From Anisakis pegreffii (taxonomy: Eukaryota; Nematoda; Chromadorea; Rhabditida; Anisakidae): a stretch of 64,000 nucleotides of DNA. A program made the translations under genes and the position numbers. The notes below the pieces were generated by a model that saw nothing but the letters and a program-made list of their open reading frames with translations, had not been told where the DNA came from and did not search any database. The stretch spans positions 79,131-143,130 of the forward strand of contig JAPYMA010000663.1 in the NCBI GenBank assembly GCA_035041965.1, read 5' to 3'. This document shows positions 49,570-61,300 of this stretch, piece after piece. The first letter of the stretch is position 1; the number at the start of each line of letters is the position of its first letter.

Positions 49570-52500
49570 ATGGTGGGGTTCGATGTGTACACAGATACCG
49601 AATCGTCACGATGCGCCGCCGTAGAAGAAGACGATCCAGACTCGAGAGATTCTGGAGTATCGATGGGCGATTCACGAGATAGCGAGAATCCATCTGGCAC
49701 GACACAGTTCACCTTTTCGCAGAGCTCACAGACAAGTTGCAGTGACGACAATTCCGGGCAAATACCGAAACAAAATGTGCGCACAATGAGATCTTTTTGC
49801 CGACATTTTTCTTTGATTGCTTGAACATATGAATCCTTTTTATGTAGTGAATGGGATTGCGTTATTCCGCAAACATTTTCTACCCTAATTTCTTATATAA
49901 TTTATCAAAGTCTCTTGGCAATCGTCATTTCATTGCCTTGAAACAGTCAATTGAAAGTGGTTTAACTTTTTCATGAATAAATTCAAGAGGAAATTAACTG
50001 AAAGACATGCAATTGAACAATTTGTTTTTAGAGTTTGATTGGGCTTAATGAGGAGATGGAAGATCTTGTGCTGAATGAGTTAATTGCCGAATTCAATGAG
50101 AATGAAACGTTGGTTGAAGAAAAATTGAAGATGATCTCGTATGATCAAAACACTAAACTATCAAACAACCAACTGCAATTCTCATCTTGTTCGGCAACAC
50201 GACGGATGTTCGGTGAAATTACAAATAGGTAAGTTCGCAGATAATATCTAGGAGAAACATTGCGGCTCATCCCGGACAACGATTGCGGCTCATCGCAGTT
50301 GCTGGATATCGGTCAAAGTATCCAATTTTCTGATTTTTTTCATCACTTCATTGGATCAACTGAACCGCATAAACTATTGAGCATTACTTTTCAACTCATT
50401 TAAAGGCATTTAAAAAGACAAGAATTAAGAAAGGAAGCAGTGAAACATATTGAAATTATGTTCATTCAGGAGAATAAAAATTGATCAAATAGAAAGAGTG
50501 AATGTTTGAAGTGCGAAAAGTTTAGTTCGTCCACGATATTGGAGTCACCCAAATCCCACTTGCAACCGAGTACGCGTTCTTCATCGTTCCCTCCGAATCG
50601 ACTCGAGGAGAAAACCCGACGATTCAGTCGACAACTGTCGTGTTTTCAAAATGGCACCACGACCACGAAAACAACAATTGCTCGAAAACGCACCAACATG
50701 TACAATGACGAAAATGAAACTCAGCATATCGCTCGGAAACGATCGAATGTTACCTCAGCTCCTCAACAAAAAGTGAGAACTGTTCGAATTCGATGACTAG
50801 AAGAGTAAGCAGGCCCAAGAGAACCCACATCCAAAATAAACAATTGAATAGAACGTTGATTATCGCCACTGATTATCTTCAGAAACCTAACACTTAAAAA
50901 CCATCCTCAAAATTTCTCGATATTCTCTAAAACGTTTCATTTCAAATTTATCATCCGTACTGAATCCATTTTCGAAATATTTATCTTTGAAATGTTATGA
51001 ACTCATTTGGTTGCTAATTATCTGAACCTGGAATTATTTTGAGTATACAGAAAGGAGAGCAAACAATTGAAATTTTAGATCATCAATGAATTTTCGGAGG
51101 AGTCAACGAGTGTAAAAGTTGGTGTGAATGTTCGGAAATCACTAAAATCGCTGTTCTCGCGAACGATGTCATCGAGCGTGTTGGAACGAGGCGAATATGC
51201 ACACATCGATATTGCACAATTGCCGAAAATGCTTCATGTTGTAAGTAGGCAGCGATTTTTTTGAGATACATCATTTAAGATTTCAATTTTCTGAATTTTA
51301 TCAAGATGATGAAGTGATCTTTCCAAACTGCATTTGCGACAGAATTGTGGCTAGGAGGAATTTATTTCTTGCTAAAGTTTTTCCGTCTTAACGATTCATT
51401 TAGTCAACTGTACAGGAATAGGTTCATTTGATCAACAGTCAATCATAACAAGCGACTTACTGTGTTCTTCACGGCAACAATGAGCAATTTCTCAGAGGAT
51501 GTATCAAATGAGATCTTCGAGTGATGGCCGTTGAGTGATAGATTCGTGATGTTTCAGGAGTATTCTCTGAAAACCGTTTCACGACCGCAAATCGATTCGG
51601 TTGCCTTCAGAAGCATCGACGGTGGCGTTTTGGCGGATTTGTTGTGTTCAATGAGCATTGAGGAATTCCTGAAGAAATATACTCTGGTTGATTGTAGATA
51701 TCCGTACGAGTACAACGGTGGACATGTGAAAGTGAGTACTAATGAGTTTGACTGCCTGCGAGCTAGATGAATGTTAGCACACACAATGATCATTCATTTA
51801 CTAATCGTTTCAGTGGGTGTTTCTATCTGCGTGATCATTGTTTAAATTACCATATAGTATCACACCAAGCGTTCTTACAATTAGTTTTTTAAGTCCTTAA
51901 GAAGTGACAGGTTTTTTTAGATTTCCAGTAAATTGGTAAACTTCATAACTTTTTGCCTTGTCGTAAATTTTATGGTTTGGAATAACGTTCACTGATTTCA
52001 GGGTGCGGTGAATATGTACGATCCGTCGATGGTCGAAGAGCTGTTTTATCCGAAATGTGTGGATCGATTCCAAGAAATGCGTTCCCGGATTCCGATCTTC
52101 TACTGTGAATTCTCACAGAAACGAGGGCCAACAATGTAAGAGAGCGATTTAATTCTTTGTCAAATTTGATATTAAGTTCACCTAGCGATTTTCAAGTTTA
52201 ACACATCTAAAGTTGCCTTTGATAGACCCATAATAAGATTGTTTCGTGATTTTAGGGCAGCCGCCTTACGGCAGTTCGATCGAAAACGCAACGAAGCACG
52301 ATATCCAGAGGTTGACTACAAGGAAATTTATCTGCTCGATCGTGGCTATAAGAAGTTCTATGAAGCTGGCCTTTATATGGTCAGTTTTGATTAATATAAC
52401 TAATACATATCATTTGCATTTCGATCGTCTTGAATTGTTAAGCCAATTTTTAAAGAATTCTTCGTGTATTACGGCTGCTTTTTTCAACTGAAAAACCTGC

Positions 52501-53045
52501 CAAGAGTTTCTGACTTATATCCGTGTACAAAATCAGCTTCGGGTGATCGTTGATGGTGAATAGAATGTTCGGAAAGTCATCTAGTATGGTCAACAAAAAG
52601 ATGAAGTCAAATTTGAGTTGATGACAAGTTTTGCCTCTTAAATTTCATAAATAATCATTTCTTTCAGCAACTCTGTGAGCCACAATCCTATGTGAGCATG
52701 TTAGCATCGCCGCATAAGGATGACTTGAAACGTTATCAAATGCATCGCGTTCGATCATTTAACACTTTCGGCAATAGTGCGCTCCGTATGGCTGCCCCAC
52801 ATCTGCAACGACGGGGTCGACTCAATTTCAGTATATCTGTCGATGAGCGCATGATTCGAGGTGGTGGTGCATGCGCGAGGAATAATATGGAATTCGGAGT
52901 ATCACCGAGGCGACCTAGACGCCGTGAACTATTCGGCTCACCATTCTCACCACCAAACGAAAGCGATGAAAGTTTCGCCTCACAGCAATCGAACACTCCA
53001 AAATCCACCAATAAACCTCCCATTCGTATGCCTTCATTTTCCTAG
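49570..53045 (+). CDS. cdc-25: CDC25-type dual-specificity phosphatase
   Basis: Removes inhibitory phosphates from CDK-cyclin to drive entry into mitosis or meiosis. Exons: 49570-49776, 50032-50228, 50493-50772, 51079-51240, 51558-51731, 52002-52135, 52256-52379, 52668-53045; phases agree, 551 residues. Residues 1-280 are a regulatory region rich in Ser/Thr, acidic patches and basic RKR motifs. The rhodanese-like catalytic domain runs from about 285 to 470, with the family signature [20 protein letters not shown] across the exon 5/6 junction. The CX5R loop is Y-CEFSQKR-G, catalytic Cys375 and Arg381. Most CDC25s have His before the Cys; here it is Tyr. The C-terminal region is long, basic and Ser-rich (EFGVSPRRPRRRELFGSPFS, PKSTNKPPIRMPSF), likely a phosphorylation target. 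The first donor (GTGCGC) is weak. Which nematode paralogue this is cannot be decided. Confidence 0.92.
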
Positions 53046-55921
53046 TATTGTTACATCCTCTACAAATATCTCATATCTTATCATTCTCTATTAATATCTC
53101 ATATCCATATTCAGGTATGAAAACAGGGTTTAGATAGGTTTATTGATGATTTCTTTTCTAAGAGTAGATATTCTATCAAGAACACATCAAACTCGTTGAT
53201 GATTTTCCAAAAGATCTTTCACAAAAATAGAACAGTTCTTTCGATTGAACATGTGATATTTTTTTCGTTCGAAAGATTTATTTCGCTGTGTTTTGCTCTA
53301 CATTTTTGTTGTTTTGATTTCGTTCAATCGGAAGAAGGTGCGTGCTTTCACCTAATTATGTTATAAGCTTGTAATATTCTCAACAACCTCAGTGTGTTTG
53401 TTCGAATTTTGTTTGTCTTAATCGACGGAAATGTTCTGTGCCAAATTTTCTGTTTATTTATGTTATTTGTGTTTGTTTTTTTAGAAGGTATGTTCCTCGT
53501 GAATAAGTTATCATAGATTCGTGCTCTCTTGGTTAAATTAAAAGACCTTAGCTGGAAAACTGAAACAATACCGCTTGAAAAAGTCGCCTTTCTCAATATC
53601 GTGAAGTTATGATATTGAAATAGCCGAATATAAATTTAGTAATTCCAGTTTTATCATATGTTACAATTTCAAGTTACCATATAGTTGACAGAAAAGGTTT
53701 CAAGTTGCTGATTGTATTTTTTGGAGCTAGAATATAGATGACGAATGCATTGCCTAAGTTTATGTTACATATTGACGTTTTTATATGATATTCTGTTAAT
53801 TTATCATCGATGAGTTATGAGATTCTCTTTGACTATGTTGCTGTTGTCCATATCAGTCGATCTCATTTGTTCACGTATCACACGCGAATATTGTTGTTCT
53901 TTTAATGGCCACACAAGCCAGGAGGATTCTACCAAGCCTCATTTTATCACTACTATTGTATTATACTGTCATGATTATGCTGTAGTATAATTATTTCGTA
54001 CTGTAATATACGATACCAAGTAGAGTGTGTATTGTTGTATAAATATGAACTGAATTACATTGTGTTATGTTCGATTATCCTATATTATTTCCATTGTGTT
54101 CTTGAAATTGACTTGAGTGTACGTTCCTTGTGTCGCTGTGATCTTATCAGTTATCTTTCATATTGGGTCGTCGTCTTCGTTTTACGAAATACTGCCTGCC
54201 ATTTTGTTCATCAGATATAAAGGACTGCCGATCATTATCCTATATAATACTGCCTATTGTACACAATTGTTTTTTGTTATGTTGTCACTTTTTGTTTCTA
54301 TATCACACATTAGAGCTGCTTGTTCTTCGAATTAATTAGAAGCACATGGTGCTGATTTATCGATAACAGTTAGCGCATTCATTGTATTTGCCCAATGTAG
54401 ATCCCATCTGCTCAACGCTATCTCAAACGATCACAATAGCCATCAACATACATTGCTCAGCGGTTCCACCGGTGTCCAATCGCTCTTCTCACTAATATTA
54501 AATGATATCATAGCATTTTGCTGTCTTGAATCATTCTATATTTTCAAGTGTAGAATCGAACCGATACTAAAAATCTTAAATCAACAATTAGCGAAATAAC
54601 TTTGCCGAAGTATTATATCGTTTCGGGCTATCACCATGGTTGTGTTATGCCGTAGTTATGTTATCCTGTTGTTGTTGCTCAAGATCTAGCAAGAAGCAAT
54701 CCCAGTTACCGTAAAAACTCCTCGTCTCCTGTAAAATCCCTCTCGTCTCTATTCATAACACTAGCTGTTCGCCTTTCTAAAAAAACATACGAGCTTAGGC
54801 TTTGCGATATTCACGAAGGAACTACTTGAAATATTTGTCAATAACAAATTATTCCGCAGAATCGCTCATTTTCCAAGCTCTTTATCACTTTTGTATTGTA
54901 TTCAATCCCTACTTTTTGCACTAATACAGATGGACCACTACAGTATTGTTGATACTTTATAGAGTGAGTTCATTGGCAATACTGTTTTAAATGATAGATT
55001 CCCTATTACCTATGTGTGCTTTCGTATTCTGTATTCATATTCTCATATTTGTGCATTCGGACTGTAAGTGCAAAAAGATTTACAGATATTTCTGCTTTTA
55101 TACATACACCTTGTTTGGTCGTTTCATTTTGTTTCACTGTTGTTTTGCTAATATGTAATTATTTAATTCTGATTACATTCATAAATCCTATTGCTTCTGT
55201 CCAATGCAGTTTTAACAACAACAGCAACAACAGTTATAATTTATTGCGTAACCAGAAGACGACATTAGATCCCAACAGAATTTAACAACGTTAAGAATGG
55301 ACAACAAGCGAATGAATTGAATAAATAAATATATCAGACTATTGCAGCAATTCCATATTATTCATATCCACACAATGCCGCAGATACACGGTGATTCTGA
55401 GACAGACAGAATCATCAGGTGTAATGGAAAACAATAGGTGATAATGAGATTAATTGAAGAAATAGTCAAGGTTGCAACATGGATTTAGTCCATCAACTGT
55501 GCAATTTCATCGAAGACGCAAATGCTAGATCGTTTTCTCGAATGATTGCTCTATCAATTTATACGCACAGGAAAGAATATGCACTCTTTGGCAAACACCT
55601 TATAAAAGCAGACAGACACCCGATATCATTAAAAATATCATAAATTAAGAATTATTAGCAAATGTAAGACATCACATCATGGAAAAAGTTATGAAAGCCG
55701 AACAACCAAAACAAATTTTTAAAAAATATCAATGAACCAATAAATAAATACCAAAAATCACCAACAAACAATTACTTCACGAATCACATTCATACAAAAA
55801 CACTCGGATATATTAATATTCTTTCAATTCTTGCACATTCAATAGAATTTTCATCTCATTCAAACTCATTTTTCATTAAATATTTTTCTCTTTTACCACC
55901 CCCATTCACGAAAATTTTCAA
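53046..55921. other. Convergent intergenic gap, nothing seen
   Basis: About 2.9 kb between the converging CDC25 and tyrosyl-tRNA synthetase genes. T-rich, without a supported exon, RNA gene or repeat. Both 3' UTRs lie here. Confidence 0.6.
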
Positions 55922-58900
55922 TCACTTCTTTTGCTGTGTTGCACCACTGCTTTTAGCACCTCCTTTGACTGTCGGGAATGCCGCTGAGAGCATTTTTGCT
56001 TGTTTGCTCGCAAATTCTTTCCGAATTGGCTCAAAAAATGCATTGATTGACTTGGCAACTGCGGATTTCAAATCGCCCGGATGCAAAGAGCCATCCACAA
56101 ATAATTTCTCGAGTTCCGCATAATTGCTCACCGTTAGATCACCACCATTCTCAGCCGAACGTTCAATATGCAACGCTGAAAGAATCTTCCGTCATCATTT
56201 CATCGATGAAATTGCAACGGCTAAATGAAAACTTCAATTAACATCACCATGAAGTCACTTTACAAAGAACCAACTGCAAACCACAATACTTTTATAAACA
56301 CACCATAAAACTGCTCAACCTGAATCAGTTACTCTCAACCACATGCCATTCTGAATACACCATTGAGTACAACAACAAACCCGCCTTGTATACCATGAAA
56401 CCATCCACAAATACTCTCCCAAATGAAACCACAAATACTTATTCACTCACCTTCACCACTGTTCACTCAGTGGGAATATGAACAGCTTCGCCAATTGCAA
56501 TGCGATATTCCCGTTGACGTTGCAAGGCTCACAGAAACTTCGAGCTATTTTTTGCTTCGTTTGCTTTGGCGTATCGAACGGATCCAAGTGGAATTCTGCA
56601 TCTGACGCCGACATTTTACCAACGCCATTCATTGATGGTAGTACATCAGTGATCAACAACTGTGCTCGTGGCTGCTCACCTTGACGCTCGATCATCTAAC
56701 AATAAGCATGAAATAATAGGCATCCAACAAACTTAATATCAATAAAATGTCACAAAACAGATCAGCTATATTCTATGGCTTTTCAAAAAAATGCATCTAA
56801 AATATGAAAACCAAAATAAAAAAATAAATAATTTCCGAGATGCTGATTTTATGTAAATATTTGAATATATTACAGTCAAAATTGAATAAACAAACATTCA
56901 AAAACAAATTCCAAACAATATATTTAAGTGCTACGAATAAAACTTCAAACTCGTAAAGAAGAAAACACCATCAAACACCAACATTCAACACTTACTTGAG
57001 CCGCTAGCTGAGCAAATTTGCGCATATCTTCTCCCACAACAACCAAGTCAGCCTTCAACCAATACTGGTCGATTGCGTAGTAGAGTGGACAAAGCAGAGT
57101 GCCTAATGATGTCCCCTCTAACAATGTCGCATCGTCGCGTGTCACTTTTGATGCCATTTTGTACATTTCTAATGTGTATTCGCTGAAACCCTCAATTGAT
57201 TCCGCATAAATCCAGTAATATTTTCTCACTTGTCAGTGGTACATTCATTGAAAAAATCTTTAGCGTTCTCCGTTAGCAATCGTCTAATGCAATGTGCTCT
57301 CGAAATGAAGCACAAAGGTATAATAGGTGAACAAAATCGATCAAAGTCAACTACTCACGGTTCCAGTTGGTGCGCATTTCCACGAATAATCTTCACGTCG
57401 TTGATTTCAAGTTGTTTCAGGCATTGCTTCAGCATCGCCTCATAGTAGTCACACCTCACCTCTCGAACATTCCATGGACATTTCTCATTATCCAAGAAGG
57501 CATCAAGATCACTTATAACTATCGTCAACGATACTTTCATTAAACGTTGCAAATCCTTTAACAACAAATATATATTAATACTCTCTCTTATAAAAAAGAA
57601 AAAAAAAACCCCACGCGCCACGCGATCCCAAATAAAACAGAGATTCTAATTTTATATCCGAATGAGAAATTAATTCTGTCGCAATGTCGGAATTTCATGT
57701 GATACATGCATATTCACAATTCCGACCTTCACAAATTACCAAAGAACAGTCAAAATGCATAATTCCATTGAATTCTAAGCCAATTTCGGCCGGGTTACTA
57801 TCAATAATTGAGATCAAAATTGAAAACTTTGAAGTTCAACACAAAAAAATGAGCAGCCGTAATAAAACTGAGAAATGGAAGTGTTTTCCAAAAGCAACGT
57901 ACCCTTAATTTAAGCAATGCTTTTACGAATCCCAGATGGAAACGACCTTTCGGTGCAATCGAATATACAACATGTAATGGCTGACCACTTGCAATACACT
58001 CTTTCAGGTGACACTCCCCTGTGACAATCTAAAACTTTTTACAATCACACACAATTATTCACTTGCAGAGGAACAATCTTCGTTCATTCCATTCCAGACA
58101 CTTAACATCAATCTATAGATGTACGTAATGCTTGATAAGAACTTATCACGACTAACCTCATCATTTCCGGTGATGCGCTCAAGTAATTTTGTTTGCGATT
58201 CACTGAGATCCACCTGTTTCGGTTCTGCGCTCGTCGTTGTTTTCGAAACAGTATGTTCAACGTTTGCATAGCCTTTCAATAAAACTTGCTGCATTTCTTC
58301 AGTGAGACATTGTGACTGCACAGAACCCAATACTTTGCATAGGAATTCCTGAAACCCCAATAAAATGAGTTATATAAGAATGAAATGAGTCATACAAGAA
58401 TGCAAAAAAATTAACGAACGAATATGAGCACAAATACAATCAATATTGCTGCTATCATTGAAGGTAGAACAACATTATGGGCATTATTGATTCAGCGAAT
58501 ATCACCCAATTCACCCAAAATGCATTTCCGAACTTTCAAAAACATAAAGAAATGTCCGAACTCAACTACTCCATGTAACAATGCTTACTGCTGTCACAGT
58601 GAATGGGTGTGCTCGCTGTTTCTATCGCATACAATGAACCGTTACACTTATATTTCATTTCAAACTGTAACGGACTAGAGAAGTATGCTTCTAGGAGCGA
58701 CCAATGGCGGCATTGAACTTGGAACCTATTGTGCAGCAGCCTACCATAACTCCACTGCGCCAAAATCCCCATTGATCATCACCTACATTTCTCCCAACTG
58801 ATTTGCGGATACGTTTTACCTTTGTTAGTCTTGGACAAAAAATATTTACTTCCCTTCAGCCATTTACACAAGTTCTAGTACAATTACAGTGGCCGGTTCA

Positions 58901-61300
58901 GCAAACCAATTTATTTCATATGATTTGATCACTTATTTACTTAATCAAGAATTAAAACTCATAGAAGTTTATGAGTTTTAATTCTTGATTAAGTAAATAA
59001 GTTTCACTAATATCACACTCGTTCCATTCTTGACATTCTTCTTCACAAACAGCTAACGATTATGCGCCGAGATCATTCGCCTTAATCAAACTCTGAATTC
59101 GACTATTGATTTCGCCAGTGCAAATGATGTTCGCCAAGGTGAAAAAATTGAACTCGCAACTCTCTAAAAGAAATAAAATTTGTGTTTCACAAACGGAAAC
59201 GACTGTAAAGCTATTGAACTCATACTGTCGCTAGAAACGTTTGCTAATGAAACTTGGGATTTACTTTTGCATACGTCGCACATCTGCAGTCAAAATTACG
59301 AGCCGCAAACGTATTAGAGTATGCAGTGTTGCTACCGCGAAAGGAATTGAACCTATCCACCTCAATTCAACAATTAGAACACTTCCACTTCACTACTAAT
59401 ATTACCAACACATTGCAGTGAATAAATAGATGAATATCTAAAGACTTGTTTTGTTTTGAACGAAAAACACCAACTTTCATAGTGTTCTTCAAGTCCGTTT
59501 CTTGAATGTCGCCTGCTTCGAATCGTTCCTTCAGCTCGGCGAATTCTGTAAACGAGTGTCCACCAACCAAAACAGGATTCTGTGTTGACAACGGCATTAA
59601 AACATGCTCGTAGAACGCTAAAACTCCATTCTCAGGATTGCCTCGTTCACATAACGCTCCATCCAATTTAGCAATAATCACATCATGCGGATCCAACAAA
59701 TCAATTTTTGAATTCTCCACCGAGCTGCAAATTCAAAATCAAATTCAATTCAGTGAACCGCCACTCACACATACCCACAAGGATAAGAAATCAAAACTGA
59801 ACAAGTAATAATTTGTATCAGAAATATTATTCAAGGAAAATCCGATAGATAGTAATCTTGCTCTCTGCAGATCATTCATTAAGATAAAAAATTTTCCACC
59901 AAACCAACATAAAAATTTCCTACTGAATATTTACACCAAGACGAACAAGTGAATGCGAATCAATCGAACAAACATGCCTGCTCATTTTTGAGCCATGCAG
60001 ACCGGGAACCATTGGATTCATCAAATGGAAACGTTTACCCAATTTCAGTTTCGGCAATTGCTCCTCGGCCAAAATGAAAATTTTTCGCTGATCCAAACCA
60101 CCGAATTGTCCATCAACTTTCAAATATTGCTCATCCATTGCTTGCAGTAATGGATAAAGGAGGCCGCTCAATAACGGAGATTCAACCTGTACAGTGAAGC
60201 TTTTTTAATGAGACTACAATTTGACATCGTGGAAGTGGAAAAAAACATTCAATTCACAATACTAGAAGCTCTAAAAAATTCAGTGCACGAAGGAATTAAA
60301 CTGATAAGAATTCTCTCGATAAGTAACCTGCTTGACGACTTCTGCTCCAGCTCTGAGTGCGTCCCTTCGCGATACCTGATTACACAATCGTAGAACATCA
60401 GACGTATAATCCCTAAATTAAATTGTTAAGAAAATTTTAGCACAAATCAATTTTCCAATTGTATGAAACTCTTTCAAAGACTTTATCAAAGCTCCATGTA
60501 TCACTACTAAATAAAATAAATCACCGAATACGTCAGAGGTAAATCCAAAGAGTGAGTTCATGATTAAGCAAACCTCTTCAGTTGAAAAGTTGTTCCTTTC
60601 ACAAAATGAAGTTTATCAATGGGAACGTCCAATGCGATCAACATTGACTTAATCACACTCTCGTAATAAATAACACGATTCTCGAGCAACTCCCATGTAC
60701 TTTTCATATTATCCAAGAATGCGTGAAGATCAGCAAACAAGACAGTCACCTAAAATTCCTCCATACAATATCGATAGGTCAACATCGGCAATTCTTGAGC
60801 ATTCATTCACTCGAATACTTCAAGAACAAAACAGACCTTGAGACCGGCGTTTAAGAAATCCGCAATTTTACGCATTGGTACCAAATAGCCAGCATGTGGT
60901 CTCCCTGTTGTGGCTGTACCCCAGTAGATGTGTATATTTTTACCAGCGCTCAACTGTTTCGTGAGTTTATCCATACCAAGAACCTCCTAAAACAGCTCCA
61001 ACAATGCTGAATCATCGTTATTCAAATATATCAAGTCATTATCAGGGGAGAAGATAGTACAAAATTTATTTCACATATTAGTACCGACAAATTTTCATTT
61101 GATCCTCTTGAATTCAATACTGAAAAGCAACTGAAGGACGAGGATTAAAGACGGAAAGAACGAGAGGCATGCAATAAAACTATTGAGAAGATAAAATGAA
61201 CCTGAAGGTCACGGGTGATCAGATCTCGTCGTCGCTTCACTTCATCCGATAGTATTTCGGCATTTTGCACCACCGTATTTCCGTCAGTATCGGCAGTCAT
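55922..61300 (-). CDS. yars-1: Tandem (pseudodimeric) tyrosyl-tRNA synthetase
   Basis: Cytosolic enzyme joining tyrosine to tRNA-Tyr. Exons, 5' to 3': 61202-61300, 60837-60986, 60574-60749, 60328-60412, 59978-60186, 59475-59724, 58157-58348, 57903-58028, 57359-57555, 56996-57182, 56467-56695, 55922-56175; every phase agrees, 717 residues. There are two class I cores. Core 1 (about 34-385) has [14 protein letters not shown] (HIGH position, 63-67), [20 protein letters not shown] (197-205) and KMSSS (237-241). Core 2 (about 388-717) has GRFHLGF in place of [13 protein letters not shown], a lost QFGG-D-Q-RK site and KMSAS (584-588). It ends with the anticodon-domain signature HPGDLK and PIRKEF, followed by a basic tail; core 1 lacks the PIRxxF part. 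No EMAP-II-like domain follows. An acceptor TTTTTCAG about 38 bp upstream of ATG suggests spliced-leader addition. Intron 5 uses a GC donor. Confidence 0.95.
58695..58770 (-). repeat. Degenerate tRNA-like sequence (SINE remnant?)
   Basis: On the minus strand, TGGCGCAGTGG (58752-58762) fits the pol III A-box consensus. GTTCAATGC (58710-58718) fits the core of the B box, at tRNA-like spacing. The acceptor, anticodon and T stems do not pair properly, so it is not a working tRNA. It lies in intron 6 of the tyrosyl-tRNA synthetase gene. Confidence 0.35.
58931..59002. repeat. Perfect 33-bp palindrome with 6-nt loop
   Basis: Arms 58931-58963 and 58970-59002 are exact reverse complements; the loop is GAAGTT. 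It is AT-rich and lies inside intron 6 of the synthetase gene, directly next to a dispersed-repeat copy. Confidence 0.95.
59003..59110 (+). repeat. Dispersed repeat, copy 2
   Basis: Alignable with 2350-2470 (shared CACTAATATCACA, CATTCTTCT and CAGCTAACGAT blocks in the same order). It adjoins the 33-bp palindrome, in intron 6 of the synthetase gene. A minus-strand frame ending [10 protein letters not shown] crosses it but is probably a relic of the element, since it cannot join the flanking exons. Confidence 0.5.

Noticed and set aside
59059..59165. Minus-strand exon-like frame ending [10 protein letters not shown] in the synthetase intron
   Set aside because: The flanking synthetase exons (59475 and 58348) join directly in phase and align with the expected protein. 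The segment overlaps a dispersed repeat.
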